12,894 nucleotides of DNA from Myxococcales bacterium (GTDB lineage: Bacteria; Myxococcota; Myxococcia; Myxococcales; Myxococcaceae). Of the stretch, positions 1 to 7,363 are shown one piece after another. The notes under the pieces are model-generated. The model did not search any database. It saw only the letters and a program-made list of their open reading frames with translations, and was not told the DNA's origin. Every line of letters starts with the position of its first letter. Position 1 is the stretch's first letter. The DNA lies in contig PMBV01000344.1 in the NCBI GenBank assembly GCA_003153055.1, positions 1 through 12,894 on the forward strand, written 5' to 3'. Both the position numbers and the translations under genes were made by a program.

Positions 1-2
1 GG

Positions 3-152
3 CCGGACCCTCCTCCTCGGTGGGAAGAGGTCTCCGAGCGTGTCATCACGGTGTTCGAATCAGTACTCCGTGATGACAGGGCTGGGGAGTGGCCCGTCCT
101 CGAGGTCGTTGCCGAGGTTCAGACACCCCAACTCGGGCCGCGGATGCGATGA
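3..152 (+). CDS. C-terminal end of an unknown protein (5' end outside window)
   Basis: An open frame enters from the left edge and ends at TGA 150-152, giving about 49 residues with ordinary protein composition, including WEEVSERVITVFESVL and GEWPVLEVVAEV. I do not recognise the family. The main support is position: its stop overlaps the ATG of the next gene as ATGA (149-152), a typical sign of translational coupling in one operon. The other two forward frames here are less protein-like; one stops at about 74-76. An inverted repeat (41-78) lies inside this coding stretch. The call depends on the frame continuing open upstream of the window. Confidence 0.55.
   Translation, partial: PDPPPRWEEVSERVITVFESVLRDDRAGEWPVLEVVAEVQTPQLGPRMR
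41..78. repeat. Inverted repeat, 11-bp perfect arms
   Basis: TGTCATCACGG at 41-51 is the exact reverse complement of CCGTGATGACA at 68-78. With one mismatch the arms reach 14 bp (41-54 and 65-78, 13 of 14 pairs), leaving a 10-base loop. It lies inside the 3' end of the partial upstream CDS and about 70 bases before the next ATG. There is no T-run after it, so it is not a classical terminator. It could be an internal operator, an mRNA hairpin near the coupled start, or chance. Confidence 0.5.
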
Positions 153-520
153 CGGCGGCCCCTGAACGACTGGCCAGTGACCGGCGGCTCCTCGGTCGAC
201 CGCGTTTCGGCAACGGCCCAGCGAGCCGGCTCCAGATCCTTCGAGCGGAGTTTGGGGGAAGCGAGGCGCTTCTCGTGGCGCTGCGGCAGGTGTACGTTTC
301 AAGAGTGGAGCCCGAATTCCCAGCCGAGTTGAGCCCTGAGGACCGCGCGTGGCTCATTGCCGACGAGAAACGGTGGCGTGAGGCGTATGCGATCGCAGAA
401 CGCAGTGGCGTGGACGCGAGCGGGGTCTATCGGGTCTTGCGGAACCTCGAGAAGACGCCGACGCAGAGACTGAGGGCGGCACTGCAGCATGGACGACTTT
501 TCGTCCTTCCCTCCCGGTGA
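149..520 (+). CDS. Small conserved-looking hypothetical protein (123 aa)
   Basis: Family not recognised. The protein is soluble and mostly helical, with no signal peptide or membrane segment. It has an Arg-rich N-terminus (RRLLGRPRFG), a middle helix around LLVALRQVYV (41-50), and a charged C-terminal half reading SPEDRAWLIADEKRWREAY (62-80) then SGVYRVLRNLEKTP (91-104). Synonymous positions are GC-rich, as expected for a real gene. I chose ATG 149 over GTG 89 because it overlaps the upstream stop as ATGA; the extra 20 residues from GTG 89 are Arg/Pro/Thr-rich and in the upstream gene's territory. The pairing with the upstream gene suggests a two-gene unit. A small coupled pair of this kind could be toxin-antitoxin or effector-immunity, but nothing in the sequence shows that. 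Confidence 0.6.
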   Translation: MTAAPERLASDRRLLGRPRFGNGPASRLQILRAEFGGSEALLVALRQVYVSRVEPEFPAELSPEDRAWLIADEKRWREAYAIAERSGVDASGVYRVLRNLEKTPTQRLRAALQHGRLFVLPSR

Positions 521-588
521 GGCGCTCGCCGTCCGCAACGCGCGCTTTGGTGGCCGAAGATTCCCCTCGAGGGTCGAGCGCCGGGCTG

Positions 589-594
589 TAGACT
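589..594 (+). promoter_or_regulatory. Possible -10 element of a leaderless promoter
   Basis: TAGACT at 589-594 sits seven bases before ATG 602, with no purine-rich ribosome binding site between. That spacing fits a -10 box whose transcript starts at or next to the ATG. No convincing -35 hexamer lies 17 bases further upstream, so this is tentative. Confidence 0.2.
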
Positions 595-601
595 GTCTCC
601 A

Positions 602-3600
602 ATGGTGACTCTCCTCATCGTGCTGCTCTCGGGGGTGGGCGACCTCGAGCTCAAGACAGACGAGGACACCCCAGTGAGCGCCTCGCTCGTCCCCGCTGGA
701 GCCGATGGAGGAACCTCCGCCTACGTGCTCCAGCGCCGCCCCGCCCACGGCCTCGCTACCGTCGAGCGAGCCACCGGGGCCATCACCTACACCCCAGCCA
801 AGGACTTCAACGGAGACGACGCGTTCTCGGTGGAGATCTCCGATGGCCGCCGGGCTTCGAGGGCCGAGGTCAAGGTGCACGTGGCCAAGGTCAACGACGC
901 GCCCGTCACTCGGCCCCTGTCGCTCACGACCCTCGAAGACACCGTCGTCCGCGGCACGGTGAACGCCACCGACGTCGACGGTGACGCGCTCAGTTTCCAC
1001 GTGAAGACGCCTCCCGCCCACGGCACGGCGACCGTCGACCCGCGCACCGGAGCCGTGGCCTACCAACCGGCCCCAGACTTCAACGGTGCCGACACCTTCT
1101 CGGTCGAGGTGAGCGACGGCTCCCTCCGCGCCACCTGTGAGGTCGCCGTCACGGTCGCGGCCATGAACGATGCGCCGGTCGCGACAGGCGCCACGTTCAC
1201 GCTCGACGAAGACACCAAGCTCCAAGGCACCTTGTCGGCCCATGACGTCGATGGTGACGCGCTCGCCTACCGGTTGGTGAAGCGCCCTCGACATGGGGAG
1301 CTGCAGCTCGACGGAAAGACCGGCGCCTTCACCTTCGTGCCGGAACACGACGTGCACGGCCCCGATGCCTTCACCTTCGAGGTCTCCGATGGGCGCCTGA
1401 AGTCCTCCGAGGCGACCGTCACGCTCGAGGTTCGCTCGGTGAACGACGCGCCTGTCGTGGCACCGCTGGCACTGACGGGCCAGGAAGATTCACTGGTGCG
1501 CGGAGTGCTGTCCGCCCGTGATGTCGACGGCGATGCCCTCACCTTTCGCCTGGCCCGCCCGCCAGCGCACGGTACCGTCAGCGTCGAGCCCAAGACCGGC
1601 GCCATCGCCTACCAGGGTGCGCCAGACTTCAACGGCACCGACGTCTTCTTGGTCGAGGTCAGCGACGGGGCCCTCGTCGCGACCGCCGAGGTGACGGTAA
1701 CGGTGACGCCGGTCAACGACGCTCCGGTGGCCGAGCACAGCACCTTCACCCTCGACGAGGACACCCGGCTCGACGCGAAGGTCAGCGCCCATGACGTCGA
1801 CGGCGACGCGCTCACCTACCGGCTCGTCGAGCGGCCCAAGCACGGTGAGGCCACCGTCGACGCTGCCACGGGAGCGTTTGTCTACATGCCGGCGAAGGAC
1901 TTCGCAGGAGACGACGCCTGCACGGTCGAGGTCAGCGACGGGAAGCTCAAAGCCACCGCGACGCTGAGCCTTCACGTGAGGCCGGTGAACGACGCGCCGA
2001 CCATTCTGCCGCTCGCGCTGAGCACCCGCGAAGACACGCCTGTCAAAGGCGCCGTCGTGGCCCGAGACGTCGACAGCACGCTGAGCTTCAGGGTGAGCGC
2101 TCCGCCTCGACACGGCACGGCGCAGGTCGACCCGGCCACCGGAGCCGTCAGCTACCAGCCCGCGGCGGACTACAACGGAGCCGATGCCTTCACCGTGGAG
2201 GCCAGCGATGGGGCCCTGTCTGCCAGTGCCGAAGTCACGGTGGCGGTCGCCGCGGTCAACGACGCGCCGGTGCTGGAGCCCGCCGCGTTCTCTCTCGACG
2301 AGGACTCGCGACTTGCCCAGCGGCTCGCGGCCCACGACGTCGACGGCGACGCGCTGACCTTTCGACTCGCGGGCAAGCCCTCGCACGGTGTCGCGACCCT
2401 CGAGGCCGCCACCGGCAATTTCAGCTACGTGCCGGCGAAGGACTTCTTCGGTGACGACTCGGTGCCCGTCGAAGTGAGCGACGGCCAGCTCAAGGCGACG
2501 GGGGTGGTGAAGCTCTCGGTCCGGCCCGTCAACGATGCGCCGGTGGCGCTCCCGTTGGCGCTCTCGACCCTCGAAGATACGCCGGTGCGGGGCACCATCA
2601 TGGCGACCGACGTGGACAGCGCCCTCTCGTACCGAGTCGTGGCGGCGCCGCGGCACGGAGAGGCGCGGGTCGATGCCGCCGGAGTCGTCACCTACCAGCC
2701 GGCCCCCGACTTCAACGGCTCCGACGCCTTCACCGTCGAGGTGAGCGACGGCCAGCTCAGCGCGAAGTCCGAGGTGACGGTGGCGGTGACTCCAGTGAAC
2801 GACGCACCCGTCATCAAGAGCGTCACCTTCGGGCTCGACGAAGACACGCCGTTCGAGGGGCTGGTGCCGATGAGCGATGTGGATGGCGATCCGCTGACCG
2901 CGCGGCTCCTCGGTCTGCCCGCCCACGGCACGGCCAGCATCGAGGCGGCCACCGGGAAGCTGACCTATCTCCCGGCGAAGGACTACCACGGTGACGACGC
3001 CGTGGTGGTCGAGGTGAGCGATGGGAAGCTCAAGGCCAGCGCGAAGGTGACGCTCGAGGTGAAACCCGTGAACGACGCTCCGGTGGTGAGCCCGCTCGCG
3101 CTTTCGACCAATGAAGATACGCCGGTCACCGGGGCCATCGTCGCCAGCGACGTGGACCACGATGTGCTCTCGTACCGAGTGAAAGCGCCACCCGCGCACG
3201 GCGCCGCGAGTATCGACCCCAAGACCGGCGTGGTTCGCTATGTCCCCGAGCAGGACAGCAACGGCCCAGACTCCTTCGTGGTCGAGGTCAGTGACGGTCA
3301 GCTCGTTGCCTCCGCGCCGGTGAGCGTGACAGTGGCCGCGGTCGATGACCCGCCGGTGGTGCACCCTGGCAGCCTCGAGACGCTGGAGGACACTCCAGCC
3401 CAGGGGTTGCTCCCCGCCACCGAGGCGGATCACGAGAAGCTGACCTTCAGGCTCTTGTCCGAGCCGCGCCTGGGAAAGGCCACGCTCCTCGACGCGGCGA
3501 GCGGCGCGTGGCGCTTCGAGCCGGGGGCCGATCTCAACGGGGAGGACGAGCTGCGCTTCGACGTGAGCGACGGGAAGACGACCGTCGCGGGGGTGGTGAA

Positions 3601-4459
3601 GCTGCGCGTGACGCCGGTGAACGACGCGCCGACGCTCGAGGGGCTCGAGCTGACCTGCCTCGAGGATCACCCCGTCGAGGGACAACTCGTGGGCAAAGAC
3701 GTCGACCACGACGCGCTCACCTACGCCATCGCGACGGCTCCAAAGACCGGGCGGGCGCTCATGCTCGACGCGTCGACCGGCCGCGTCCGCTTCGAGCCTG
3801 CTCGCGACTTCGAGGGCCAGGTGTCGTTCACCGTGATGGCGAGCGACGGCAAGCTGAAGTCGGCCCCCGCCACCGTGAAGGTCACGGTCCAGGGAGTGAA
3901 CGACCCACCGGTGGCGACCGACGTCAGGCTCACCTCCAACGAAGACGAGCTGCTCCACGCCTCGCTGAGTGCCACCGACGTCGACGGAGACCCGCTGGTG
4001 TTCCGGGTGCTCAGCCCGCCTCAGCACGGCACCGTCACCATCACCGACCCGGCGAAGGGCGTCTTCGACTACGTGCCGGCGCCCAACTACTTCGGACCCG
4101 ACGGCTTCACGTTTCGCGTCACCGACCCGTCGATGGCCTCCAGCACCGCTCGGGTGTGGCTGACCATCACGCCGGTGAACGACCCACCAGTGGGCGTGAC
4201 CGAGACCATCAGCGCGCCCTTCCGGGGGATGATCACCGGTCAGCTCAAGGGCTACGACCGCGAGAGCAAGACGCTGAAGTTCACTGTCGTGGGGAAGCCG
4301 GCGCACGGTCAGTTCAGGCTCCTCGATGCCCGCACCGGCCAGTTCAGCTTCTCGACCGACGGCACCAGCTCGACGGGTACCACCGTGCGCTTCGTGGTGT
4401 CCGATGGCGAGCTCACCTCCGAGCCCGCCGAGCTCATCATTCAGATTCAGAACATGTGA
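602..4459 (+). CDS. Giant tandem cadherin-like repeat protein (14 repeats, 1285 aa)
   Basis: The protein is almost entirely tandem beta-sandwich repeats of the cadherin-like / Big_9 / tandem-95 type. Each carries a variant of EDTPV, DVDGDAL, HGTA, TGAxxYxPAxDFNGxDAF, VEVSDG and ends in VNDAPV. VNDAP-type motifs begin at residues 97, 188, 280, 371, 462, 552, 643, 732, 823, 914 (VDDPP), 1006, 1099 and 1192, a period of 89-93, and a fourteenth repeat reaches the C-terminus. Acidic DVDGD-type loops suggest calcium binding, by analogy with the family. Repeats 1-10 alternate between two subtypes; 11-14 are more diverged. The N-terminus has only a short uncharged hydrophobic stretch (VTLLIVLLSGVG), a weak secretion signal. 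No C-terminal anchor, sorting domain or enzyme domain is visible. Upstream in-frame codons back to the stop at 518 offer no better start. Likely role is surface or extracellular adhesion/scaffold, inferred from the family only. Confidence 0.9.
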   Translation: MVTLLIVLLSGVGDLELKTDEDTPVSASLVPAGADGGTSAYVLQRRPAHGLATVERATGAITYTPAKDFNGDDAFSVEISDGRRASRAEVKVHVAKVNDAPVTRPLSLTTLEDTVVRGTVNATDVDGDALSFHVKTPPAHGTATVDPRTGAVAYQPAPDFNGADTFSVEVSDGSLRATCEVAVTVAAMNDAPVATGATFTLDEDTKLQGTLSAHDVDGDALAYRLVKRPRHGELQLDGKTGAFTFVPEHDVHGPDAFTFEVSDGRLKSSEATVTLEVRSVNDAPVVAPLALTGQEDSLVRGVLSARDVDGDALTFRLARPPAHGTVSVEPKTGAIAYQGAPDFNGTDVFLVEVSDGALVATAEVTVTVTPVNDAPVAEHSTFTLDEDTRLDAKVSAHDVDGDALTYRLVERPKHGEATVDAATGAFVYMPAKDFAGDDACTVEVSDGKLKATATLSLHVRPVNDAPTILPLALSTREDTPVKGAVVARDVDSTLSFRVSAPPRHGTAQVDPATGAVSYQPAADYNGADAFTVEASDGALSASAEVTVAVAAVNDAPVLEPAAFSLDEDSRLAQRLAAHDVDGDALTFRLAGKPSHGVATLEAATGNFSYVPAKDFFGDDSVPVEVSDGQLKATGVVKLSVRPVNDAPVALPLALSTLEDTPVRGTIMATDVDSALSYRVVAAPRHGEARVDAAGVVTYQPAPDFNGSDAFTVEVSDGQLSAKSEVTVAVTPVNDAPVIKSVTFGLDEDTPFEGLVPMSDVDGDPLTARLLGLPAHGTASIEAATGKLTYLPAKDYHGDDAVVVEVSDGKLKASAKVTLEVKPVNDAPVVSPLALSTNEDTPVTGAIVASDVDHDVLSYRVKAPPAHGAASIDPKTGVVRYVPEQDSNGPDSFVVEVSDGQLVASAPVSVTVAAVDDPPVVHPGSLETLEDTPAQGLLPATEADHEKLTFRLLSEPRLGKATLLDAASGAWRFEPGADLNGEDELRFDVSDGKTTVAGVVKLRVTPVNDAPTLEGLELTCLEDHPVEGQLVGKDVDHDALTYAIATAPKTGRALMLDASTGRVRFEPARDFEGQVSFTVMASDGKLKSAPATVKVTVQGVNDPPVATDVRLTSNEDELLHASLSATDVDGDPLVFRVLSPPQHGTVTITDPAKGVFDYVPAPNYFGPDGFTFRVTDPSMASSTARVWLTITPVNDPPVGVTETISAPFRGMITGQLKGYDRESKTLKFTVVGKPAHGQFRLLDARTGQFSFSTDGTSSTGTTVRFVVSDGELTSEPAELIIQIQNM

Positions 4460-4468
4460 GCCGGGCGT

Positions 4469-4489
4469 GACGGCCGAGACGGCGCCGTC
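4469..4489 (+). terminator. Stem-loop after the repeat-protein gene
   Basis: GACGGC (4469-4474) can pair with GCCGTC (4484-4489) across a 9-base loop. Alternatively 4478-4489 forms the perfect 12-bp palindrome GACGGCGCCGTC. It begins ten bases after the TGA of the repeat-protein gene and before the crotonase gene. No T-run follows, so it is at best a weak or factor-assisted terminator. Confidence 0.3.
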
Positions 4490-4515
4490 GAACACTTCGT
4501 GGCAGAGTGTCGCGC

Positions 4516-5340
4516 ATGAGCTTCGAGTTCACCTGCGCCTCCGTCGTTGTCGAGAACCACGTGGCCGTCGTCACCCTCGCGGCGACCGGCAAAGCCAACC
4601 GCATGGGGCCGGACTTCTGGAGCCAGATGCCAGCCTTGTTCGCGCGCCTCGACTCCGACGAGGCGGTGCGGGTGGTCCTCTTGCGTGGGGCCCAGGAGCA
4701 CTTCAGCTACGGGCTCGATCTCGTGGGCATGGCCGGTGAGCTGGCGCCCTCGCTCGCCCCGACGGCCGGGGCCGCCGAGCGCACCCAGCTGCTCCACGTC
4801 ATTCGCCGAATGCAGGAGGCCATCTCGTGCGTCGCTCGCTGCTCGAAGCCCGTCATCGCCGCGGTGCATGGCTGGTGTATCGGCGGGGCGGTCGATCTCA
4901 TCACCGCGTGCGATATTCGCCTCTGCTCGGCCGACGCGAAGTTCAGCGTGCGCGAGGTGAAGTTGGCGATGGTGGCCGACGTGGGGACCCTGGCCCGGCT
5001 CCCGCAGATTGTCGGGCAGGGCGTGGCCCGCGAGCTCGCCTTCACCGGAGACGACGTGGCCGCCCCCCGGGCCCTCCGCCTGGGCTTGGTGAACGAGGTC
5101 TTCGACACGCCCGCTCAGTTGTTCGAGGCCGCCCTCGCGCTGGCTCACCGCATCGCTAAGAACCCGCCGCTGGTGGTGCAGGGCATCAAGCAGGTGCTCA
5201 ACGCGACCTCTGAACGACACGCCCGGGAGAGCCTCGACACCGTCGCGCTGTGGAACACGGCGTTTCTCCCCAGCGAAGACCTGCAGGAGGCCATCGGCAG
5301 CTTCATGGAGAAGCGAGAGCCGAAGTTCCAGGGTCGCTGA
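4516..5340 (+). CDS. Enoyl-CoA hydratase/isomerase family protein, dienoyl-CoA isomerase (ECH1)-like
   Basis: A full-length crotonase-fold protein of 274 residues. The oxyanion-hole segments are HFSYGLDL (62-69) and GWCIGGAVDL (119-128). The closest pattern I recognise is eukaryotic delta(3,5)-delta(2,4)-dienoyl-CoA isomerase. The stretches KPVIAAVHG, VDLITACDIR and ADVGTLARLP match it closely, and the three acidic residues known there (rat Asp176, Glu196, Asp204) align with Asp127, Glu147 and Asp155 at identical spacing. The expected reaction is shifting a 3,5-dienoyl-CoA to the 2,4-dienoyl-CoA during beta-oxidation of unsaturated fatty acids. No NAD-binding domain is fused. ATG 4516 is preferred; in-frame GTG 4507 would add three residues. 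Neither has a strong Shine-Dalgarno. It lies 19 bases before the glycosyltransferase gene, so the two are probably co-transcribed. The exact substrate is inferred; a generic hydratase is the alternative. Confidence 0.88.
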   Translation: MSFEFTCASVVVENHVAVVTLAATGKANRMGPDFWSQMPALFARLDSDEAVRVVLLRGAQEHFSYGLDLVGMAGELAPSLAPTAGAAERTQLLHVIRRMQEAISCVARCSKPVIAAVHGWCIGGAVDLITACDIRLCSADAKFSVREVKLAMVADVGTLARLPQIVGQGVARELAFTGDDVAAPRALRLGLVNEVFDTPAQLFEAALALAHRIAKNPPLVVQGIKQVLNATSERHARESLDTVALWNTAFLPSEDLQEAIGSFMEKREPKFQGR

Positions 5341-5359
5341 AGCCTTCGAAAGCGCACCC

Positions 5360-6697
5360 ATGACGACTCGAATCGAGGAGCAGACCGGCCAGCGGCGGGT
5401 GCTGTTGGCCGCTCACCCCACGGCGGGCCACACCAACGGACTCCGCGCCATCGGGGCTCGGCTGCGCGAGCAGGGCCACGCGGTGGCCTTTGCCCTCATG
5501 GCTGGGAAGCTGCCCTTCGCAGAGGCCTGGCCGGCGCCCATTCAGGTCGCCTTTCGTCTCGGCCGCTCCATCGCGGAGGATGGGGTGGAGGTGTTGCCGC
5601 TGGCGAGCCCGCTCTCGATGCTGTGGCACGCGGTGCGGCTGCCCTTCAAGAAGGGCCAGGCCGAGCTCATGGTGGCGGTGAGAATCTTCACCGCTGGGCT
5701 CCAGCGTCAGGCCAGCCAGGTGGAGGCGTACGCCAAGCAGTGGGGCGCTGACGTGGTCCTCGGCGACTACTTGATGCCCTCGGCGATGCTGGGGGCCGAG
5801 CTGGCCCAGGTGCCGTACGTCGCGCTGTACCACTCGGGCCTGCCCTTCCCCGTCGAGGGCGCGCCACCCTTCGGCAGTGGGTTGCCGGCCTCGGCTCGGG
5901 GCACCCCTGCCTGGGTCGAGGCCGAGCGTGGCCTCACCGAGCTGTCTTCGATGTTCGACGAGCGCGTCGGCTCGGCGGCCCGGGCCCTCGGCATGCCGGC
6001 GTACCGGAGCGGGCTCTTCACCGGGCTCGTCTCACGAGACCTGAACTTGCTGGCGACCGTGCCGGCTCTCGAGCCTGGGCTGGAGCCGCTGACCGGCCCC
6101 ATGAAGATGGTCGGCCCGTGCCTGCCGCGCCCCGCTGACGCTGAGGCTTCGAGCCACCCGGCGCTCGAGGTGCTGCCCGAGAGTGGCCTCCGGGTGTACG
6201 TCTCGCTGGGCACCGTCTTCAATGGCAAGCCGAAGGTCTTCGAGCGGGTCCTCGAGGGCCTCGAGTCGCTCGGGGCGCATGTCGTCGTCAGTGCCGGCGC
6301 GAGCTACGGGCGGCTCAAGGAGCGCCCCCGCGGGCCGCGGATTCACCTCTTTCCCCAGGTGCCGCAGGTCGCGCTGCTGCCTCGGGTCGACGTCGTCGTC
6401 ACCCACGGCGGCAACAACACGGTGCAGGAATGTCTCGCCGCCGGCCGCCCAATGGTGGTGCTCCCCTTCGGGGGGGATCAAGTCGCCAACGCGGCGCGGG
6501 TGGAGCGGCTCGGGGTGGGGGAGGGCCTCGACGTCGAACGCCTGACACCGGGGCGCTTGTGCGAGGCCGTGAATCGAGTGCGCCTCGCAACGCGACGGGC
6601 GGCGGTCATCGCCAAGGCCCTCGAGGGCGTCGACGGAGCGGGAGTCGCGGCGGCCGCGGTGGTGGCGCTGGTGGAGGCGCGCGCCCGGGCGGCGTAG
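5360..6697 (+). CDS. UGT-type glycosyltransferase (GT1 family, GT-B fold)
   Basis: A 445-residue cytosolic GT-B enzyme that should move a sugar from a nucleotide donor to a small lipophilic acceptor. The N-terminal acceptor-binding half starts with VLLAAHPTAGHTNGLRAIGARL (about 14-35). The C-terminal donor half starts at LRVYVSLGTVFNG (277-289) and carries a PSPG-like signature: FPQVPQVALLP (331-341), THGGNNTVQECLAAGRP (348-364), then PFGGDQVANAARVERLG (369-385). The usual HxGxxT pattern appears as HGGNNT. Length fits macrolide-, sterol- and zeaxanthin-type glycosyltransferases. No signal peptide or membrane helix is evident. It probably shares a transcript with the crotonase gene. That link to acyl-CoA chemistry might mean a lipid or polyketide-like acceptor, but acceptor and sugar cannot be read from sequence. 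Confidence 0.88.
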   Translation: MTTRIEEQTGQRRVLLAAHPTAGHTNGLRAIGARLREQGHAVAFALMAGKLPFAEAWPAPIQVAFRLGRSIAEDGVEVLPLASPLSMLWHAVRLPFKKGQAELMVAVRIFTAGLQRQASQVEAYAKQWGADVVLGDYLMPSAMLGAELAQVPYVALYHSGLPFPVEGAPPFGSGLPASARGTPAWVEAERGLTELSSMFDERVGSAARALGMPAYRSGLFTGLVSRDLNLLATVPALEPGLEPLTGPMKMVGPCLPRPADAEASSHPALEVLPESGLRVYVSLGTVFNGKPKVFERVLEGLESLGAHVVVSAGASYGRLKERPRGPRIHLFPQVPQVALLPRVDVVVTHGGNNTVQECLAAGRPMVVLPFGGDQVANAARVERLGVGEGLDVERLTPGRLCEAVNRVRLATRRAAVIAKALEGVDGAGVAAAAVVALVEARARAA

Positions 6698-6722
6698 GCC
6701 GGCGTCGATGGATGCGCTTCAG

Positions 6723-6753
6723 GGGCTCCGATGGGTGCTGACTGTTGGAGCTC
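6723..6753. terminator. Candidate bidirectional terminator between convergent genes
   Basis: The 54-base gap between the glycosyltransferase stop (6697) and the stop of the minus-strand TPR gene (6752) contains GGGGCTCCGAT pairing back to the stretch ending 6753, about ten pairs including wobbles around the core GCTCC (6725-6729) / GGAGC (6747-6751). There is no T-run on either strand, so support is moderate at best. Confidence 0.35.
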
Positions 6754-7363
6754 AGCCCTCATCAGGCTCGAGGAGTCGCTCCAGCCGCCTGAGGTTCGCC
6801 TGGTAGGTGCGATTGTTCGGCATCAGCTCCACGGCGGCGCGCCACGCGTCGAGTGCGCCATCGTAGTCTCGCTGCTCGAAGCGGGTGTGGCCCAGCTCGA
6901 AGGCATCCTGTGCTGCGCTGGCCTCGTCCGATTGGTGCACGTCCGATTGGTGCACGTCCGACCGGTGCACGTCCGAAGCAGGTGACGGCGCGGGTCGGAG
7001 GGTCGCGAAGGCCGAGCCGAGCCGCGGGCCGTGGCCGCCCTCGCTCGACCTCGCACGTGACGTTGAGAACGCCAGGTGCGTTCGCGAGGTGTCGCGGATG
7101 GTGGCGGTGGCGAAGAGGTCCGCCCCAGCGGGGACTCGTGGTTCAGCGGAGTGGGTGGCGACAGGCGAGGTGCGCGGCGCCGGCGTCGTCTCGAAGGGGC
7201 TGCGGTGGGGGCGGCTGGCCTCGGAGCGAGGAGTGCCGGAGAGGAGCTCGGCCGCGGCGTTCATCAAGTCAGTCGGCGTGACGCGACGGTCACGTGAGTG
7301 TGCGGTGGAGCTCGATTCACGTGAAGTGGGGGACGGGGGAACCAGCGACTGAAAACTATCCAT
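6752..7363 (-). CDS. Disordered protein with C-terminal tetratricopeptide repeat (203 aa)
   Basis: Residues 1-145 are rich in Ser, Thr, Pro and Arg and look disordered, apart from a short helical stretch VTPTDLMNAAAELLSG (28-43). Residues about 149-195 form a TPR-like helical hairpin: QDAFELGHTRFEQRDYDGAL (152-171) followed by DAWRAAVELMPNN and a third helix YQANLRRLERLL. Such units usually mediate protein-protein contact. The linker contains the 5-residue repeat DVHRS-DVHQS-DVHQS, encoded by a 15-bp tandem repeat. There is no signal peptide. ATG 7363 is preferred over TTG 7372, which adds only three residues; no strong ribosome binding site is seen. The forward-strand ORFs across this region are Arg/Gly-rich shadows. 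The gene is convergent with the glycosyltransferase gene. Specific function unknown. Confidence 0.7.
   Translation of the reverse strand: MDSFQSLVPPSPTSRESSSTAHSRDRRVTPTDLMNAAAELLSGTPRSEASRPHRSPFETTPAPRTSPVATHSAEPRVPAGADLFATATIRDTSRTHLAFSTSRARSSEGGHGPRLGSAFATLRPAPSPASDVHRSDVHQSDVHQSDEASAAQDAFELGHTRFEQRDYDGALDAWRAAVELMPNNRTYQANLRRLERLLEPDEG
6926..6976. repeat. 15-bp tandem repeat, three copies plus a partial
   Basis: GTCCGATTGGTGCAC occurs at 6926-6940 and 6941-6955, with a two-base variant at 6956-6970 and the first six bases again at 6971-6976. The period is a multiple of three, and on the minus strand it encodes the S-D-V-H-Q/R units in the linker of the TPR protein. Copy-number change would keep the frame. 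Confidence 0.9.

Noticed and set aside
89..148. Extending the small hypothetical gene upstream to GTG 89
   Set aside because: The added residues are Arg/Pro/Thr-rich and overlap the upstream gene, while ATG 149 gives the standard ATGA overlap.
602..4459. CRISPR-like or satellite repeat array suggested by regular repetition
   Set aside because: The period of about 273 bases is in frame, diverged at synonymous sites and encodes one continuous protein of beta-sandwich domains.
1490..4495. A 1001-codon open frame on the minus strand opposite the repeat protein
   Set aside because: It is rich in Arg, His, Gly and Val with no domain. It mirrors the periodic sense repeats and is explained by GC-rich third positions of the forward gene.
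6853..7352. Overlapping forward-strand frames of 142 and 155 codons in the TPR gene region
   Set aside because: Their products are Arg/Gly- or Ser/Ala-rich without a recognisable fold, whereas the minus-strand frame has a clear TPR hairpin.
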